Shown here: positions 9,794 to 17,533 of the stretch, piece after piece | Layout of the letters: every line of letters begins with the position of its first letter | Numbering within the stretch: the stretch's first letter is position 1 | DNA from: Butyrivibrio sp. NC2002 | GTDB lineage: Bacteria > Bacillota > Clostridia > Lachnospirales > Lachnospiraceae | Direction of reading: 5' to 3' | DNA: 64,000 nucleotides | Assembly: GCF_000702265.1 (NCBI RefSeq) | Contig: NZ_KL370881.1 | Coordinates: 625,061 to 689,060 of the forward strand | Notes under the pieces: model-generated | Seen by the model: only the letters and a program-made list of their open reading frames with translations | Databases searched by the model: none | Told to the model about the DNA's origin: nothing | Program-made: the position numbers and the translations under genes

Positions 9794-10891
9794 ATGAAAA
9801 TAGTTTTGGATCATATCACAAAAAAATTCCCAAACATAAATAAAAAGGAAAAATCCGAAGTCACTGCTGTAGATGACTTTTCCTACGAGATACCGGATGG
9901 CAAGCTTGTTGCGCTTCTTGGCCCTTCAGGCTGTGGTAAGAGCACGATCCTGAACCTCATAAGCGGACTTGAAAAGCCTACGCAGGGAAAAGTGTTTTTT
10001 GGAGATGATGATGTAACAGGACTTCCTGCAGAAAACAGAGGAGTTGGTCTTGTTTTTCAGAACTATGCACTCTACCCTCATCTTACGGTAAGAGAAAATA
10101 TAAGATTTCCTCTTGAAAACCTTAAGGGAGACAAAAAGCTTTCCAAAGAAGAGATGGAAGAGAAGGTCCAAAGAGTGGCAAAGCTTGTGCAGATCGAAGC
10201 GCTTCTCGATAGGAGACCTTCGGAAATGTCCGGCGGACAGCAGCAGAGAGTGGCAATTGCCAGAGCTCTTGTGAAAAAACCAAAGGTTCTCCTGCTTGAT
10301 GAGCCTTTGTCCAATCTTGATGCAAGGCTGAGACTTCAGACAAGGGAAGAGCTTAGAAGAATTCAGCTTGAAACAGGCATTACAACTATTTTTGTAACGC
10401 ATGATCAGGAAGAAGCCATGAGTATTTCTGACTATATCGTGGTTATGAAAGAGGGAAGACTTATGCAAAAAGGAGTTCCCCAGAAGGTTTATGACAGCCC
10501 GGATAATCTCTTTGTTGCAAAGTTTTTGGGAACGCCCCAGATCAATGTGTTTAGCGGAGAGATAAAAGACAATGCCCTTTTCATTGGAAAAGATAAGATA
10601 AGGGATGGAATAAACTCTATAGACAAAAAAGTCTATGTAGGAGTAAGACCGGAAGGCTTTGAGCCCTCTAAGGATGGTGTCCTTAGGTGTGAATTCCAAA
10701 AGCTTGAGGTTATGGGACGAGATGCAAGCATCTTAAGTCATAATGACAACTTCGACGGAACAGTGATAAGGTCTATCATTCCTTCAGATACAGAGGTAAA
10801 GACTACAGGAGGGGAGATTGTATTTAATCTTAAGCCGTGGAAAACTTTTGTATTTGATAGCGTAAGCGAAGAGAGAATTCTTATAGATTAA
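9794..10891 (+). CDS. Sugar ABC transporter ATP-binding protein (MsmK/UgpC-like)
   Basis: Cytoplasmic ATPase that powers CUT1 sugar import. Visible in order are Walker A GPSGCGKST, Q-loop QNYALYPHL, signature MSGGQQQR, Walker B VLLLDEP and switch His in FVTHDQEEAM. A C-terminal regulatory MalK-like domain contains VYVGVRPEGFEP. At 365 residues it has the usual length. It is followed by two permeases and a binding protein. Since the importer at the left end of the window has no ATPase of its own here, and CUT1 ATPases are often shared, this protein may serve both; that is inference. Confidence 0.95.
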   Translation: MKIVLDHITKKFPNINKKEKSEVTAVDDFSYEIPDGKLVALLGPSGCGKSTILNLISGLEKPTQGKVFFGDDDVTGLPAENRGVGLVFQNYALYPHLTVRENIRFPLENLKGDKKLSKEEMEEKVQRVAKLVQIEALLDRRPSEMSGGQQQRVAIARALVKKPKVLLLDEPLSNLDARLRLQTREELRRIQLETGITTIFVTHDQEEAMSISDYIVVMKEGRLMQKGVPQKVYDSPDNLFVAKFLGTPQINVFSGEIKDNALFIGKDKIRDGINSIDKKVYVGVRPEGFEPSKDGVLRCEFQKLEVMGRDASILSHNDNFDGTVIRSIIPSDTEVKTTGGEIVFNLKPWKTFVFDSVSEERILID

Positions 10892-10912
10892 CACTTTTAG
10901 AGGACTTTACTG

Positions 10913-11815
10913 ATGGGGAATGATCGTAAACAGAGCATAACTGCATGGCTTTGCCTTCTGCCGGCAATTATATTTTTGGGTGTATTTTTAGTATACCCCA
11001 TGATAGATGTACTAATCTATTCTTTTGAAGAAGGCTATAATTTTGCATCGCGGAGCTTTCTGGGGATAGGAAGCTACAACTATTCTTATGTGCTTCATGA
11101 TCCTTACTTTATCAAGGCTCTGAAGAATACATTCATTATCGTAATAATTACAGTTCCCATGTCGACGGGAATTGCACTTATTATATCCATAGCACTTAGC
11201 CATATAACAAGGCTTAAGGAACTTTTTCAGACGATATACTTTTTGCCCTACGTCACTAATACGCTGGCGGTGGGACTTGTATTTATGATACTTTTCAGAA
11301 AGACAGCATATACTGATGGTATGGTAAATATTCTTATAAATGCTTTTGGCGCAAGATCCATAGATTTTATTGAGGGACCTTATTGGGCCAAAATGTTTGT
11401 CATGTGCTTTTACACGATATGGGTCGTTCTTCCGTTTAAGATCCTTATCCTGACAAGCTCTATAGCATCTGTTGATCCTATTTATTACAGAGCTGCAAAG
11501 GTTGACGGAACTTCAAAGCTCAGGATGTTTTATAAGATAACGCTTCCCATGATATCACCTATGATCTTTTATCTGATAATTACAGGTTTTATCGGTGCAT
11601 TCAAAGCATACAGCGATGAGGTTGCTCTGTTTGGAACGGATTTAAATGCAGCGGGTATGAATACCATCGTAGGTTATATTTACGATATGCTCTATGGAAA
11701 CAGCGGCGGCTATCCTTCGTATGCATCGGCAGCAGCTATAATACTGTTTTCAATTGTGTTTACGATAACGGTGATAAATCTGATAGTCAGCAAAAAGACC
11801 GTATACTATAGCTAA
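10913..11815 (+). CDS. Sugar ABC transporter permease (MalF/UgpA-like)
   Basis: First permease subunit of the second CUT1 importer. It has about six membrane helices in 300 residues, starting with WLCLLPAIIFLGVFLVYP, the typical first helix of UgpA/MsmF proteins. The EAA loop is visible as YRAAKVDGTSKLRMFYKITLP. The ribosome site agagga is well placed. It lies 21 bases after the ATPase gene and is tightly followed by the partner permease. Substrate is not evident from the sequence. Confidence 0.94.
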   Translation: MGNDRKQSITAWLCLLPAIIFLGVFLVYPMIDVLIYSFEEGYNFASRSFLGIGSYNYSYVLHDPYFIKALKNTFIIVIITVPMSTGIALIISIALSHITRLKELFQTIYFLPYVTNTLAVGLVFMILFRKTAYTDGMVNILINAFGARSIDFIEGPYWAKMFVMCFYTIWVVLPFKILILTSSIASVDPIYYRAAKVDGTSKLRMFYKITLPMISPMIFYLIITGFIGAFKAYSDEVALFGTDLNAAGMNTIVGYIYDMLYGNSGGYPSYASAAAIILFSIVFTITVINLIVSKKTVYYS

Positions 11816-11832
11816 GTAAAAAGGATATGAAA

Positions 11833-12708
11833 ATGACAGGCAACACTGATTTTGAAAAAATTGAAAGAGAATACAATGCTAAAGAAATAGCGGGAAACAT
11901 ATTAAGATATGTGTTTCTTATATTCTGGGCGCTTATAGTCCTGTTCCCGTTTTATTTCATGATACTGACATCGTTTAAGAGCTATAGCTCTTACAACGGG
12001 GAATATGTTCCCAGACTTATAGTGACATCTCCTACGCTTCAGAATTATGTGGATGCATTTACTCAGGTAAGTCTCCTTAGGTATCTTTTAAACACACTTG
12101 TTTTTACAGTCCTTACAACTGCGATCATGCTTATGATCGTTATATTATCCGCATTTGCTTTTTCAAGGCTATCCTTCAAAGGTAAAAATCTGTTATTTGC
12201 CCTTTTTTTATCACTTATGATGATACCAAATGAGCTGGTGATAATTACTAATTATGTGACGATCACTAACCTGAAACTCAGAAACTCAATGCCGGGTCTT
12301 ATTTTTCCTTCGGTAATCTCGGTATTTTATATCTATCTTCTTAAAGAAAATTTTGAACAGATTCCGGACGAACTGTACAAAGCAGCTAAGGTGGACGGAA
12401 CATCAGATATTAGGTATTTAAGAAAAGTAATGATACCTATCGCAAGACCTACGATCATTACTATTACAATTCTTAAGGTTATAGAGTGCTGGAATTCTTA
12501 TGTGTGGCCGAGACTTATCACCGATGATCCTAAGTTTTTCCTTGTATCAAACGGAATACAGGAACTTAGGGAGAATGGTTTTGGAAGAGAAAATATCCCC
12601 GCTATGATGGCGGCAGTCGTTGTTATATCAGTTCCGCTTATGGTTCTTTTCCTTGTTTTCAGGAAAAAGATAATGGAGGGAGTAGCAAGAGGAGGCACAA
12701 AGGGATGA
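11833..12708 (+). CDS. Carbohydrate ABC transporter permease (MalG/MsmG-like)
   Basis: Second permease subunit of the importer. The membrane helices, the EAA loop (YKAAKVDGTSDIRYLRKVMIP) and the end KIMEGVARGGTKG are all typical of MalG-type proteins. Two in-frame ATGs occur at 11827 and 11833; aagga lies seven bases before the second, which I prefer, but the difference is two residues. Its stop overlaps the start of the next gene by four bases, indicating translational coupling with the binding protein. Confidence 0.94.
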   Translation: MTGNTDFEKIEREYNAKEIAGNILRYVFLIFWALIVLFPFYFMILTSFKSYSSYNGEYVPRLIVTSPTLQNYVDAFTQVSLLRYLLNTLVFTVLTTAIMLMIVILSAFAFSRLSFKGKNLLFALFLSLMMIPNELVIITNYVTITNLKLRNSMPGLIFPSVISVFYIYLLKENFEQIPDELYKAAKVDGTSDIRYLRKVMIPIARPTIITITILKVIECWNSYVWPRLITDDPKFFLVSNGIQELRENGFGRENIPAMMAAVVVISVPLMVLFLVFRKKIMEGVARGGTKG

Positions 12709-14345
12709 AATTGAATTTTGCAAAAAAGATCATGCCTTTAATATGTGCGTTTGTATTTGGATTATCGCTTACAGGATGTCATGGAAAGCCTTCATCTTCG
12801 GGCTTTGAAATACCGGAAAGTCTTGATAGTAGTGCAGAATATGAACTGACTTTTTGGGCTAAAAATGATACCAATAAGGCGCAGACTAAGATATATGAGA
12901 AGGCAATTTCAGATTTCGAAAAGCTCTATCCGAATGTACACATTAAGCTTAGGCTTTATACGGACTATGGGAAAATATATAACGATGTAATTACCAATAT
13001 ATCGACGAATACAACTCCTAATATATGTATTACTTATCCCGACCATATTGCGACATATCTTACGGGAAGAGATACTGTTGTGCCACTTGACGATCTTTTT
13101 GCGGATGAAAAGTACGGTCTTGGAGGATCTGAACTTAAGTATGACGGTCCTAAAATTGATGAGATAGTGCCTGAATTTTTATCAGAATGTAAGATAGGTG
13201 ATACTTATTATGCACTTCCATATATGAGATCGACTGAGTGTCTGTATGTGAACAGGGATTATGTAGAAAAACTTGGCTATAAGCTTCCTGATGTGATTAC
13301 CTGGGATTTTATATGGGAGGTCTCTGAAAAGGCACTTGAAAAAAACAGCGACGGAACATTTAAGCTTAATGGACAGAATGTACTTATTCCTTTCATTTAC
13401 AAGTCAACGGACAATATGATGATCCAGATGCTCAGGCAGCAAAACGCGGATTATTCCGATAGAATGGGAAATATACTTCTGTTTAATGATGTGACAAAGG
13501 CTGATCTTTTAAACATTGCGCAGCATGTAAGAAGCGGGGCCTTTTCCACATTTAAAATATCGGGATACCCGGCCAATTTTTTGAATGCAGGACAGTGCAT
13601 ATTTGCAGTGGATTCTTCCGCGGGTGCAACCTGGATGGGATCAAAAGCTCCATTATCGGATATTGCAGAGGATAAGATACTAGACTTTGAAACGGAAGTT
13701 TATCCTGTTCCGCAGTTTACGCAGAATCCCGGAGATAAGGGCTATACGATGATCTCTCAGGGGCCTTCTCTTTGTATTTTCAATAAGGAAGACAAACAGG
13801 AGGTGCTGTATTCCTTTATATTTATGCAGTATCTTCTGACAAACGAGGTACAGATTGCATATGCAGAAACCGAAGGATATGTTCCGGTAACAACAAAGGC
13901 ACAGGACTGCGTTGACTATCAGGATTACCTCTCAAGACAGGGAGAAGATAACAGTAAATACTATGATGTAAAGCTTAAGGCAACTAAACTTCTATTGGAA
14001 AATCAGCAGTATACCTTTGTCACAGATGTATTTAACGGATCTGCTTCACTTAGGGACGCAGCAGGTGGACTTATAGAGAATGTGACTAAGTCAGAGAGAC
14101 GCCATAAAGAAGTAGATGAAGCCTATATTGATGATCTGTATGGCGAGATGACGAGTTTATATCATCTTGACCAGACCTCGGCAACAGGAGGTACCAAGGC
14201 AGACCTTGGAGAACTTCCAATGGAATCAAGGCTTTTGATAAGAGGGCTTATTCTAATATGGCTGTGCATCATTTTATATTTCGCGAAGGGGTATCTCGGT
14301 AACATTGGTGATCGCTTTAAAAACGTTAAAAAAATATCAAAATAA
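12705..14345 (+). CDS. Solute-binding lipoprotein with C-terminal membrane helix
   Basis: Sugar-binding component of the second importer, 546 residues. A lipoprotein signal with lipobox LTGC places the lipidated Cys at about residue 24. Residues 45-480 form a family 1 binding-protein fold (ELTFWAKNDTNKAQTKIYEKA near the start). Unlike usual binding proteins it ends with a hydrophobic stretch at about 509-528 (IRGLILIWLCIILYFAKGY) followed by a basic tail (DRFKNVKKISK), which looks like a transmembrane anchor with a cytoplasmic end. The protein would thus be held at both ends. The coding frame is open throughout, so this is not a simple frameshift. aggagg lies at suitable distance inside the end of the permease gene. 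Ligand unknown. Confidence 0.88.
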   Translation: MKLNFAKKIMPLICAFVFGLSLTGCHGKPSSSGFEIPESLDSSAEYELTFWAKNDTNKAQTKIYEKAISDFEKLYPNVHIKLRLYTDYGKIYNDVITNISTNTTPNICITYPDHIATYLTGRDTVVPLDDLFADEKYGLGGSELKYDGPKIDEIVPEFLSECKIGDTYYALPYMRSTECLYVNRDYVEKLGYKLPDVITWDFIWEVSEKALEKNSDGTFKLNGQNVLIPFIYKSTDNMMIQMLRQQNADYSDRMGNILLFNDVTKADLLNIAQHVRSGAFSTFKISGYPANFLNAGQCIFAVDSSAGATWMGSKAPLSDIAEDKILDFETEVYPVPQFTQNPGDKGYTMISQGPSLCIFNKEDKQEVLYSFIFMQYLLTNEVQIAYAETEGYVPVTTKAQDCVDYQDYLSRQGEDNSKYYDVKLKATKLLLENQQYTFVTDVFNGSASLRDAAGGLIENVTKSERRHKEVDEAYIDDLYGEMTSLYHLDQTSATGGTKADLGELPMESRLLIRGLILIWLCIILYFAKGYLGNIGDRFKNVKKISK

Positions 14346-14358
14346 GCCATTTATATAT

Positions 14359-14385
14359 TTGCATATGTATAAACTGTGATATAAT
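14359..14385 (+). promoter_or_regulatory. Putative sigma-A promoter for the OB-fold lipoprotein gene
   Basis: A perfect -10 (TATAAT at 14380-14385) lies downstream of a TTGCAT at 14359-14364. The spacer is 15 bases, one or two short of ideal, so the -35 choice is uncertain. The position is just after the stop of the sugar-binding protein and about 50 bases before the next start codon. Confidence 0.5.
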
Positions 14386-14436
14386 ACCTTTCGATACAAA
14401 TTCATTTTTTCGCTGAGTGCGAAAGGGAGGAAAATT

Positions 14437-15348
14437 ATGAAAAAGAATATCGTAGCAATGATGCTTACATTGTGTTTTGCAGTAAGCGCAGTTGCATGCT
14501 CATCCAAGGCTGATGAGGCACCTGAAGAAACAGCTGTAGTAACAGAAGAGACTACAGAAGAAGCTCCTGCTGAGGAAACAGAAGAAGCTACAGAGGAAAC
14601 TTCAGAAGAGGCTACAGAGGAGACTACAGAGGAAACTTCAGAAGAGGCTACAGAGGAGACAACAGAAGAAGCTGCAGAAGAGACTGAGGCAGCAGGCGAA
14701 GTAATGACTCACGATGATTTTGTAGCAGCTGAGGTTGACACAGAAGTTACTGTTGAAACTTATGTACAGGCTAAACAGGGCTGGTGGGAAGACAACGGTG
14801 TAGGTCAGGCTACAATCTATACACAGGCTGAGGACGGTGCATACTTCCTTTACAACATGCCTTGCACAGAGGAAGAATACAATCAGCTTACTGAAGGAAC
14901 CAAGATAAGAGTAACAGGTTACAAGTCAGAGTGGGAAGGCGAAGTAGAGATTACTGATGCCAAGTTTGAGATTCTTGATGGTAACTTTGTAGCTGAAGCA
15001 AAAGATGTAACAGCAGAACTTGCTGCAGATACACTTATCGATAGCCAGAACGAGTTCGTTTCCTTCAAGGATATGACAGTAGAACCCAGCACAGATGCTG
15101 ATGGAAATGAAGTTGCTTTCCTTTACAACTATGATGGCTCAGGCGAGCAGGGCAGCGACCTTTACTTTAACGTTTCTGCAGATGGCAACACATATACATT
15201 TACAGTAGAATCTTATCTCTGCGATAAGGATTCAGACGTTTACAAGGCTGTTGAAGGCCTTAACGTTGGCGATGTAGTAGATATGGAAGGCTTCCTTTAC
15301 TGGTATCAGGGAGTTAACCCTCATATCACATCTGTTACAGTTAAGTAA
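14437..15348 (+). CDS. Lipoprotein with two OB-fold-like domains
   Basis: Secreted lipoprotein of 303 residues with no function I can name. A signal peptide ends at the lipobox AVAC (Cys near residue 21). Residues 27-88 are almost pure Glu/Thr/Ala repeats and probably act as a flexible anionic spacer. Two domains follow: one at about 100-180 (VETYVQAKQGWW ... GTKIRVTGYKSEWEGEVEI) and one at about 200-303 (GLNVGDVVDMEGFLYWYQGVNPHITSVTV). Both end with the strand pattern of OB-fold-like domains. A ggagg ribosome site, its own promoter and a strong terminator make it a single-gene unit. The acidic spacer resembles that of the binding protein at 1160. Ligand and partner are unknown. Confidence 0.8.
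   Translation: MKKNIVAMMLTLCFAVSAVACSSKADEAPEETAVVTEETTEEAPAEETEEATEETSEEATEETTEETSEEATEETTEEAAEETEAAGEVMTHDDFVAAEVDTEVTVETYVQAKQGWWEDNGVGQATIYTQAEDGAYFLYNMPCTEEEYNQLTEGTKIRVTGYKSEWEGEVEITDAKFEILDGNFVAEAKDVTAELAADTLIDSQNEFVSFKDMTVEPSTDADGNEVAFLYNYDGSGEQGSDLYFNVSADGNTYTFTVESYLCDKDSDVYKAVEGLNVGDVVDMEGFLYWYQGVNPHITSVTVK
14521..14690 (+). repeat. Tandem Glu/Thr-coding repeat
   Basis: Inside the lipoprotein gene, DNA coding EEATEETTEETS-type units repeats with a period of about 36 bases and almost no divergence between adjacent copies (the block ggaaacttcagaagaggcta recurs). It encodes the low-complexity spacer and could change length by slippage or recombination. Confidence 0.7.
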
Positions 15349-15351
15349 TTA

Positions 15352-15402
15352 CAATTCCCTTATACCGGGAGGCTATAACCTTTCGGTATAAGGGAATTTT
15401 TA
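15352..15402 (+). terminator. Rho-independent terminator
   Basis: A perfect 14-base-pair stem (aattcccttatacc with ggtataagggaatt), an 18-base loop and a following run of T residues. It closes the lipoprotein transcription unit. Confidence 0.85.
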
Positions 15403-15496
15403 ATTGAGAAAAAAATGTTGGGCTTTGCCCTTTAATCTATTATAATTAAATCAATACCGCAAACGATTCAGAGCCTCCAAGGCAATGAGGTACACT

Positions 15497-16807
15497 ATGA
15501 AAAAAATCATGATCGTAGATGATGAAGAGATTTTTCAGTTTCTGGCAAAGAGCATGCTGGAAGGCACGTATGACGTGCTGTGTGTATCATCCGGCCTTGA
15601 GGCTCTTTCTGTTTTTGATAAGGAAAAACCGGATCTGGTTCTGGCAGATCTATTAATGCCGCAGATGTCAGGACTTGAGCTTCAGGAAAAGCTCAAGGAA
15701 AAATATGATGGCAGGGTGCCCGTTGTATTCATGACTTCAGATGACAGAGAGGAAACAGAGATAAACTCTCTAAATGGCGGTGCCATGGATTTTATCAGAA
15801 AGCCCTTTCAGAAGGATATTCTTCTTAGAAGAGTTGGAAACATCCTTACAAATATCGAAAAGATGGAGGATCTTAAGGAAGAAGCCAGAACAGACCTCCT
15901 TACCGGACTTTTAAATAAATCCTATTCGGAGAAGGAAATATCAAGCTGCTGCAAAAAGGATCGGGGTGCTCTTATGATATTTGACCTCGATTCATTTAAG
16001 CTCGTCAATGATCTTGCGGGGCATGATAAAGGTGACGAGATCATCGTTGCTTTTGCAAATATTTTGAAATCGGTTGTAAGAAGTACAGATATTGCCGGAA
16101 GAGTAGGCGGTGATGAGTTTGTAGCTTTTTGTACCAACGTAACTTCAAGGATCATAGTCGAAGCTAAGATAGGTCAGATAACTTCCATGTTTAACAGCGC
16201 GATCAGGGAAATTCTTGGAGAGGACAATACAATTCCTCTTGGAGTATCTACCGGGGTGGTCTATGTCCCTTTGGAGGGGACGGACTATAACGACCTGTTT
16301 AAAAAGGCAGATAAGGCTCTGTACAATGTAAAGCAGAACAATAAACACGGCTTTGCAATCTATAATGAAGAAGCATCGGAAAATATAATAAATCAGGAAG
16401 CAGACCTAAAAAAGACAAGAGTTATCCTGGATGAGAGAAATGAGCCAAGAGGAGCGCTGGAACTTGGAAAAGACGGCTTTAGGGATGTGTACAGATTTTT
16501 AAAGCGTTCGGTGAAGAACTATCATTCTGTAGTTCAATATGGAATATTTACAATAGAGATTATTACTGAAGAGAATGAGGACAGTAATCTGGATGAGATC
16601 ATGAATGCTTTCGGAGTCACATTGTGCCATTCACTTAGATGCAGCGATGTGTATTCCAGGAGCGGAGCAAATCAGTATTGGGTTCTAATGCCGGAGTCAA
16701 ACACTGAGGATTGCATAGCTGTAGCTGTAAGGCGCGTAATAGATAACTGGAAAGAAACCGGAAAAGCCAAGGGCGTTCACGTAAGCTACGAGATAGAAGA
16801 TATCTGA
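15497..16807 (+). CDS. Response regulator diguanylate cyclase (REC-GGDEF plus degenerate GGDEF-like domain)
   Basis: Predicted to make cyclic di-GMP from GTP when phosphorylated. The receiver domain (1-120) has the Asp phosphosite near residue 51 (VLADLLMPQMSG). The catalytic domain (about 130-295) contains DLLTGLLNKSYSEKE, FDLDSFKLVNDLAGHDKGD and an intact GGDEF at 204-208. RSTD lies five residues before it, matching the product-inhibition I-site. Residues 310-436 form an extra domain that ends like a GGDEF fold but has SGANQ (389-393) where GGDEF should be; the same extension occurs in the large sensor protein at 44237. I chose ATG 15497 because gagg precedes it at the right distance and the receiver domain starts there. 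A partner kinase could be the hybrid kinase at 18515, but that is speculative. Confidence 0.92.
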   Translation: MKKIMIVDDEEIFQFLAKSMLEGTYDVLCVSSGLEALSVFDKEKPDLVLADLLMPQMSGLELQEKLKEKYDGRVPVVFMTSDDREETEINSLNGGAMDFIRKPFQKDILLRRVGNILTNIEKMEDLKEEARTDLLTGLLNKSYSEKEISSCCKKDRGALMIFDLDSFKLVNDLAGHDKGDEIIVAFANILKSVVRSTDIAGRVGGDEFVAFCTNVTSRIIVEAKIGQITSMFNSAIREILGEDNTIPLGVSTGVVYVPLEGTDYNDLFKKADKALYNVKQNNKHGFAIYNEEASENIINQEADLKKTRVILDERNEPRGALELGKDGFRDVYRFLKRSVKNYHSVVQYGIFTIEIITEENEDSNLDEIMNAFGVTLCHSLRCSDVYSRSGANQYWVLMPESNTEDCIAVAVRRVIDNWKETGKAKGVHVSYEIEDI

Positions 16808-16818
16808 TTTATCAAAAC

Positions 16819-16882
16819 TTCCCATATCCCGAGAGGTCATGGCGCCTTGGAGCGGGTGCATGATCTTTCGGGATATGGGAAG
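16819..16882. terminator. Long near-perfect hairpin, possible minus-strand terminator
   Basis: A stem of about 23 base pairs (cttcccatatcccg with cgggatatgggaag at its base, wobble pairs above) can be extended by a further gcgcc/ggtgc helix around a bulged base, giving a roughly 64-base hairpin. Read on the plus strand there is no T-run after it; on the minus strand it is followed by TTTT. It may stop minus-strand transcripts coming from the aldo/keto reductase gene, as well as cap the diguanylate cyclase mRNA. Confidence 0.5.
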
Positions 16883-16966
16883 TAACATTAATTAAAAATA
16901 ATCATTTAATTTTGAGTTGATCTGTGAGATAATATATCCATAATGTTGTATGTTTTTTAGGGGAGG

Positions 16967-16982
16967 CCACAATATATTGTGG
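16967..16982. promoter_or_regulatory. Perfect 16-base palindrome at a start codon
   Basis: CCACAATATATTGTGG is a perfect inverted repeat with no spacer. It directly follows the ggggagg ribosome site and overlaps the GTG start of the next gene. It could be an operator or a small mRNA hairpin that changes access to the start codon. Confidence 0.5.
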
Positions 16983-17533
16983 AAAAAGTGGGGAGTATGG
17001 ACTACGATTATCTTTCTTCAATTGTTTCTAACTATACTAATTTGCCTTCACTCACGAACAGGACATGGGGAGTCCTTAATACGTTCGGAACTCAGAATGC
17101 AGAGAATACACTGAATTCTCTTGATTCACTAAGCTCGCTTAATTCGCAGAGGGCATATTCATCTATTCAGGATGCTGTAACACTTCTTAAGCAGAATTCT
17201 TCATTTTCTTCGATACTTGAGAGTGCGGTAAAGGCAGCGGGAATAGACGAGGATACAGCAGATAATCTTATGAATATCGCTTCGGTAAATACAGATAATG
17301 CTTTTGAGAGTGAAGCCAGAAGTGATCTGATCATGCAGAACTATTTATATGCAGCCCTGATTGAGGAGAGCCTGAAAAATCAGGTGAGTAAAAATGCTGA
17401 TTTTACATCAGGACTTTTGCAGGGACTTGCGCTTGGCGATAACACGAGCTCACAGAATGCGGCTGCGGCAATGCAGAAAATAGCTATTGCAGATACACTT
17501 AGCGCACAACCAAATATTGAAGCTTTTGTATAG
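16979..17533 (+). CDS. Hypothetical protein, 184 residues
   Basis: I do not recognise a family. The product is soluble, rich in Ser, Asn, Ala and Leu and mostly helical by eye, without signal peptide, Cys or membrane segments. An Asn/Ser-rich N-terminal third is followed by helical stretches such as SSILESAVKAAGIDEDTADNLMNIA. The start is uncertain: GTG 16979 is 12 bases from a strong ggggagg site but overlaps a palindrome, while ATG 16997 has gggga directly against it. The 3' end overlaps the convergent aldo/keto reductase gene by about 35 bases, and its terminator lies inside that gene. Codon use resembles that of its neighbours, which supports a real gene. Confidence 0.6.
   Translation: MEKVGSMDYDYLSSIVSNYTNLPSLTNRTWGVLNTFGTQNAENTLNSLDSLSSLNSQRAYSSIQDAVTLLKQNSSFSSILESAVKAAGIDEDTADNLMNIASVNTDNAFESEARSDLIMQNYLYAALIEESLKNQVSKNADFTSGLLQGLALGDNTSSQNAAAAMQKIAIADTLSAQPNIEAFV

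Noticed and set aside
9926..10699. Long minus-strand open frame (257 codons) opposite the sugar ABC ATPase gene
   Set aside because: It lies fully inside a gene with clear family motifs, has no ribosome site and reads as low-quality protein. It is a shadow of the codon pattern.
14521..14690. Short regular repeats considered as a CRISPR array
   Set aside because: The units adjoin without unique spacers, lie in frame inside a gene and code for a Glu/Thr spacer.
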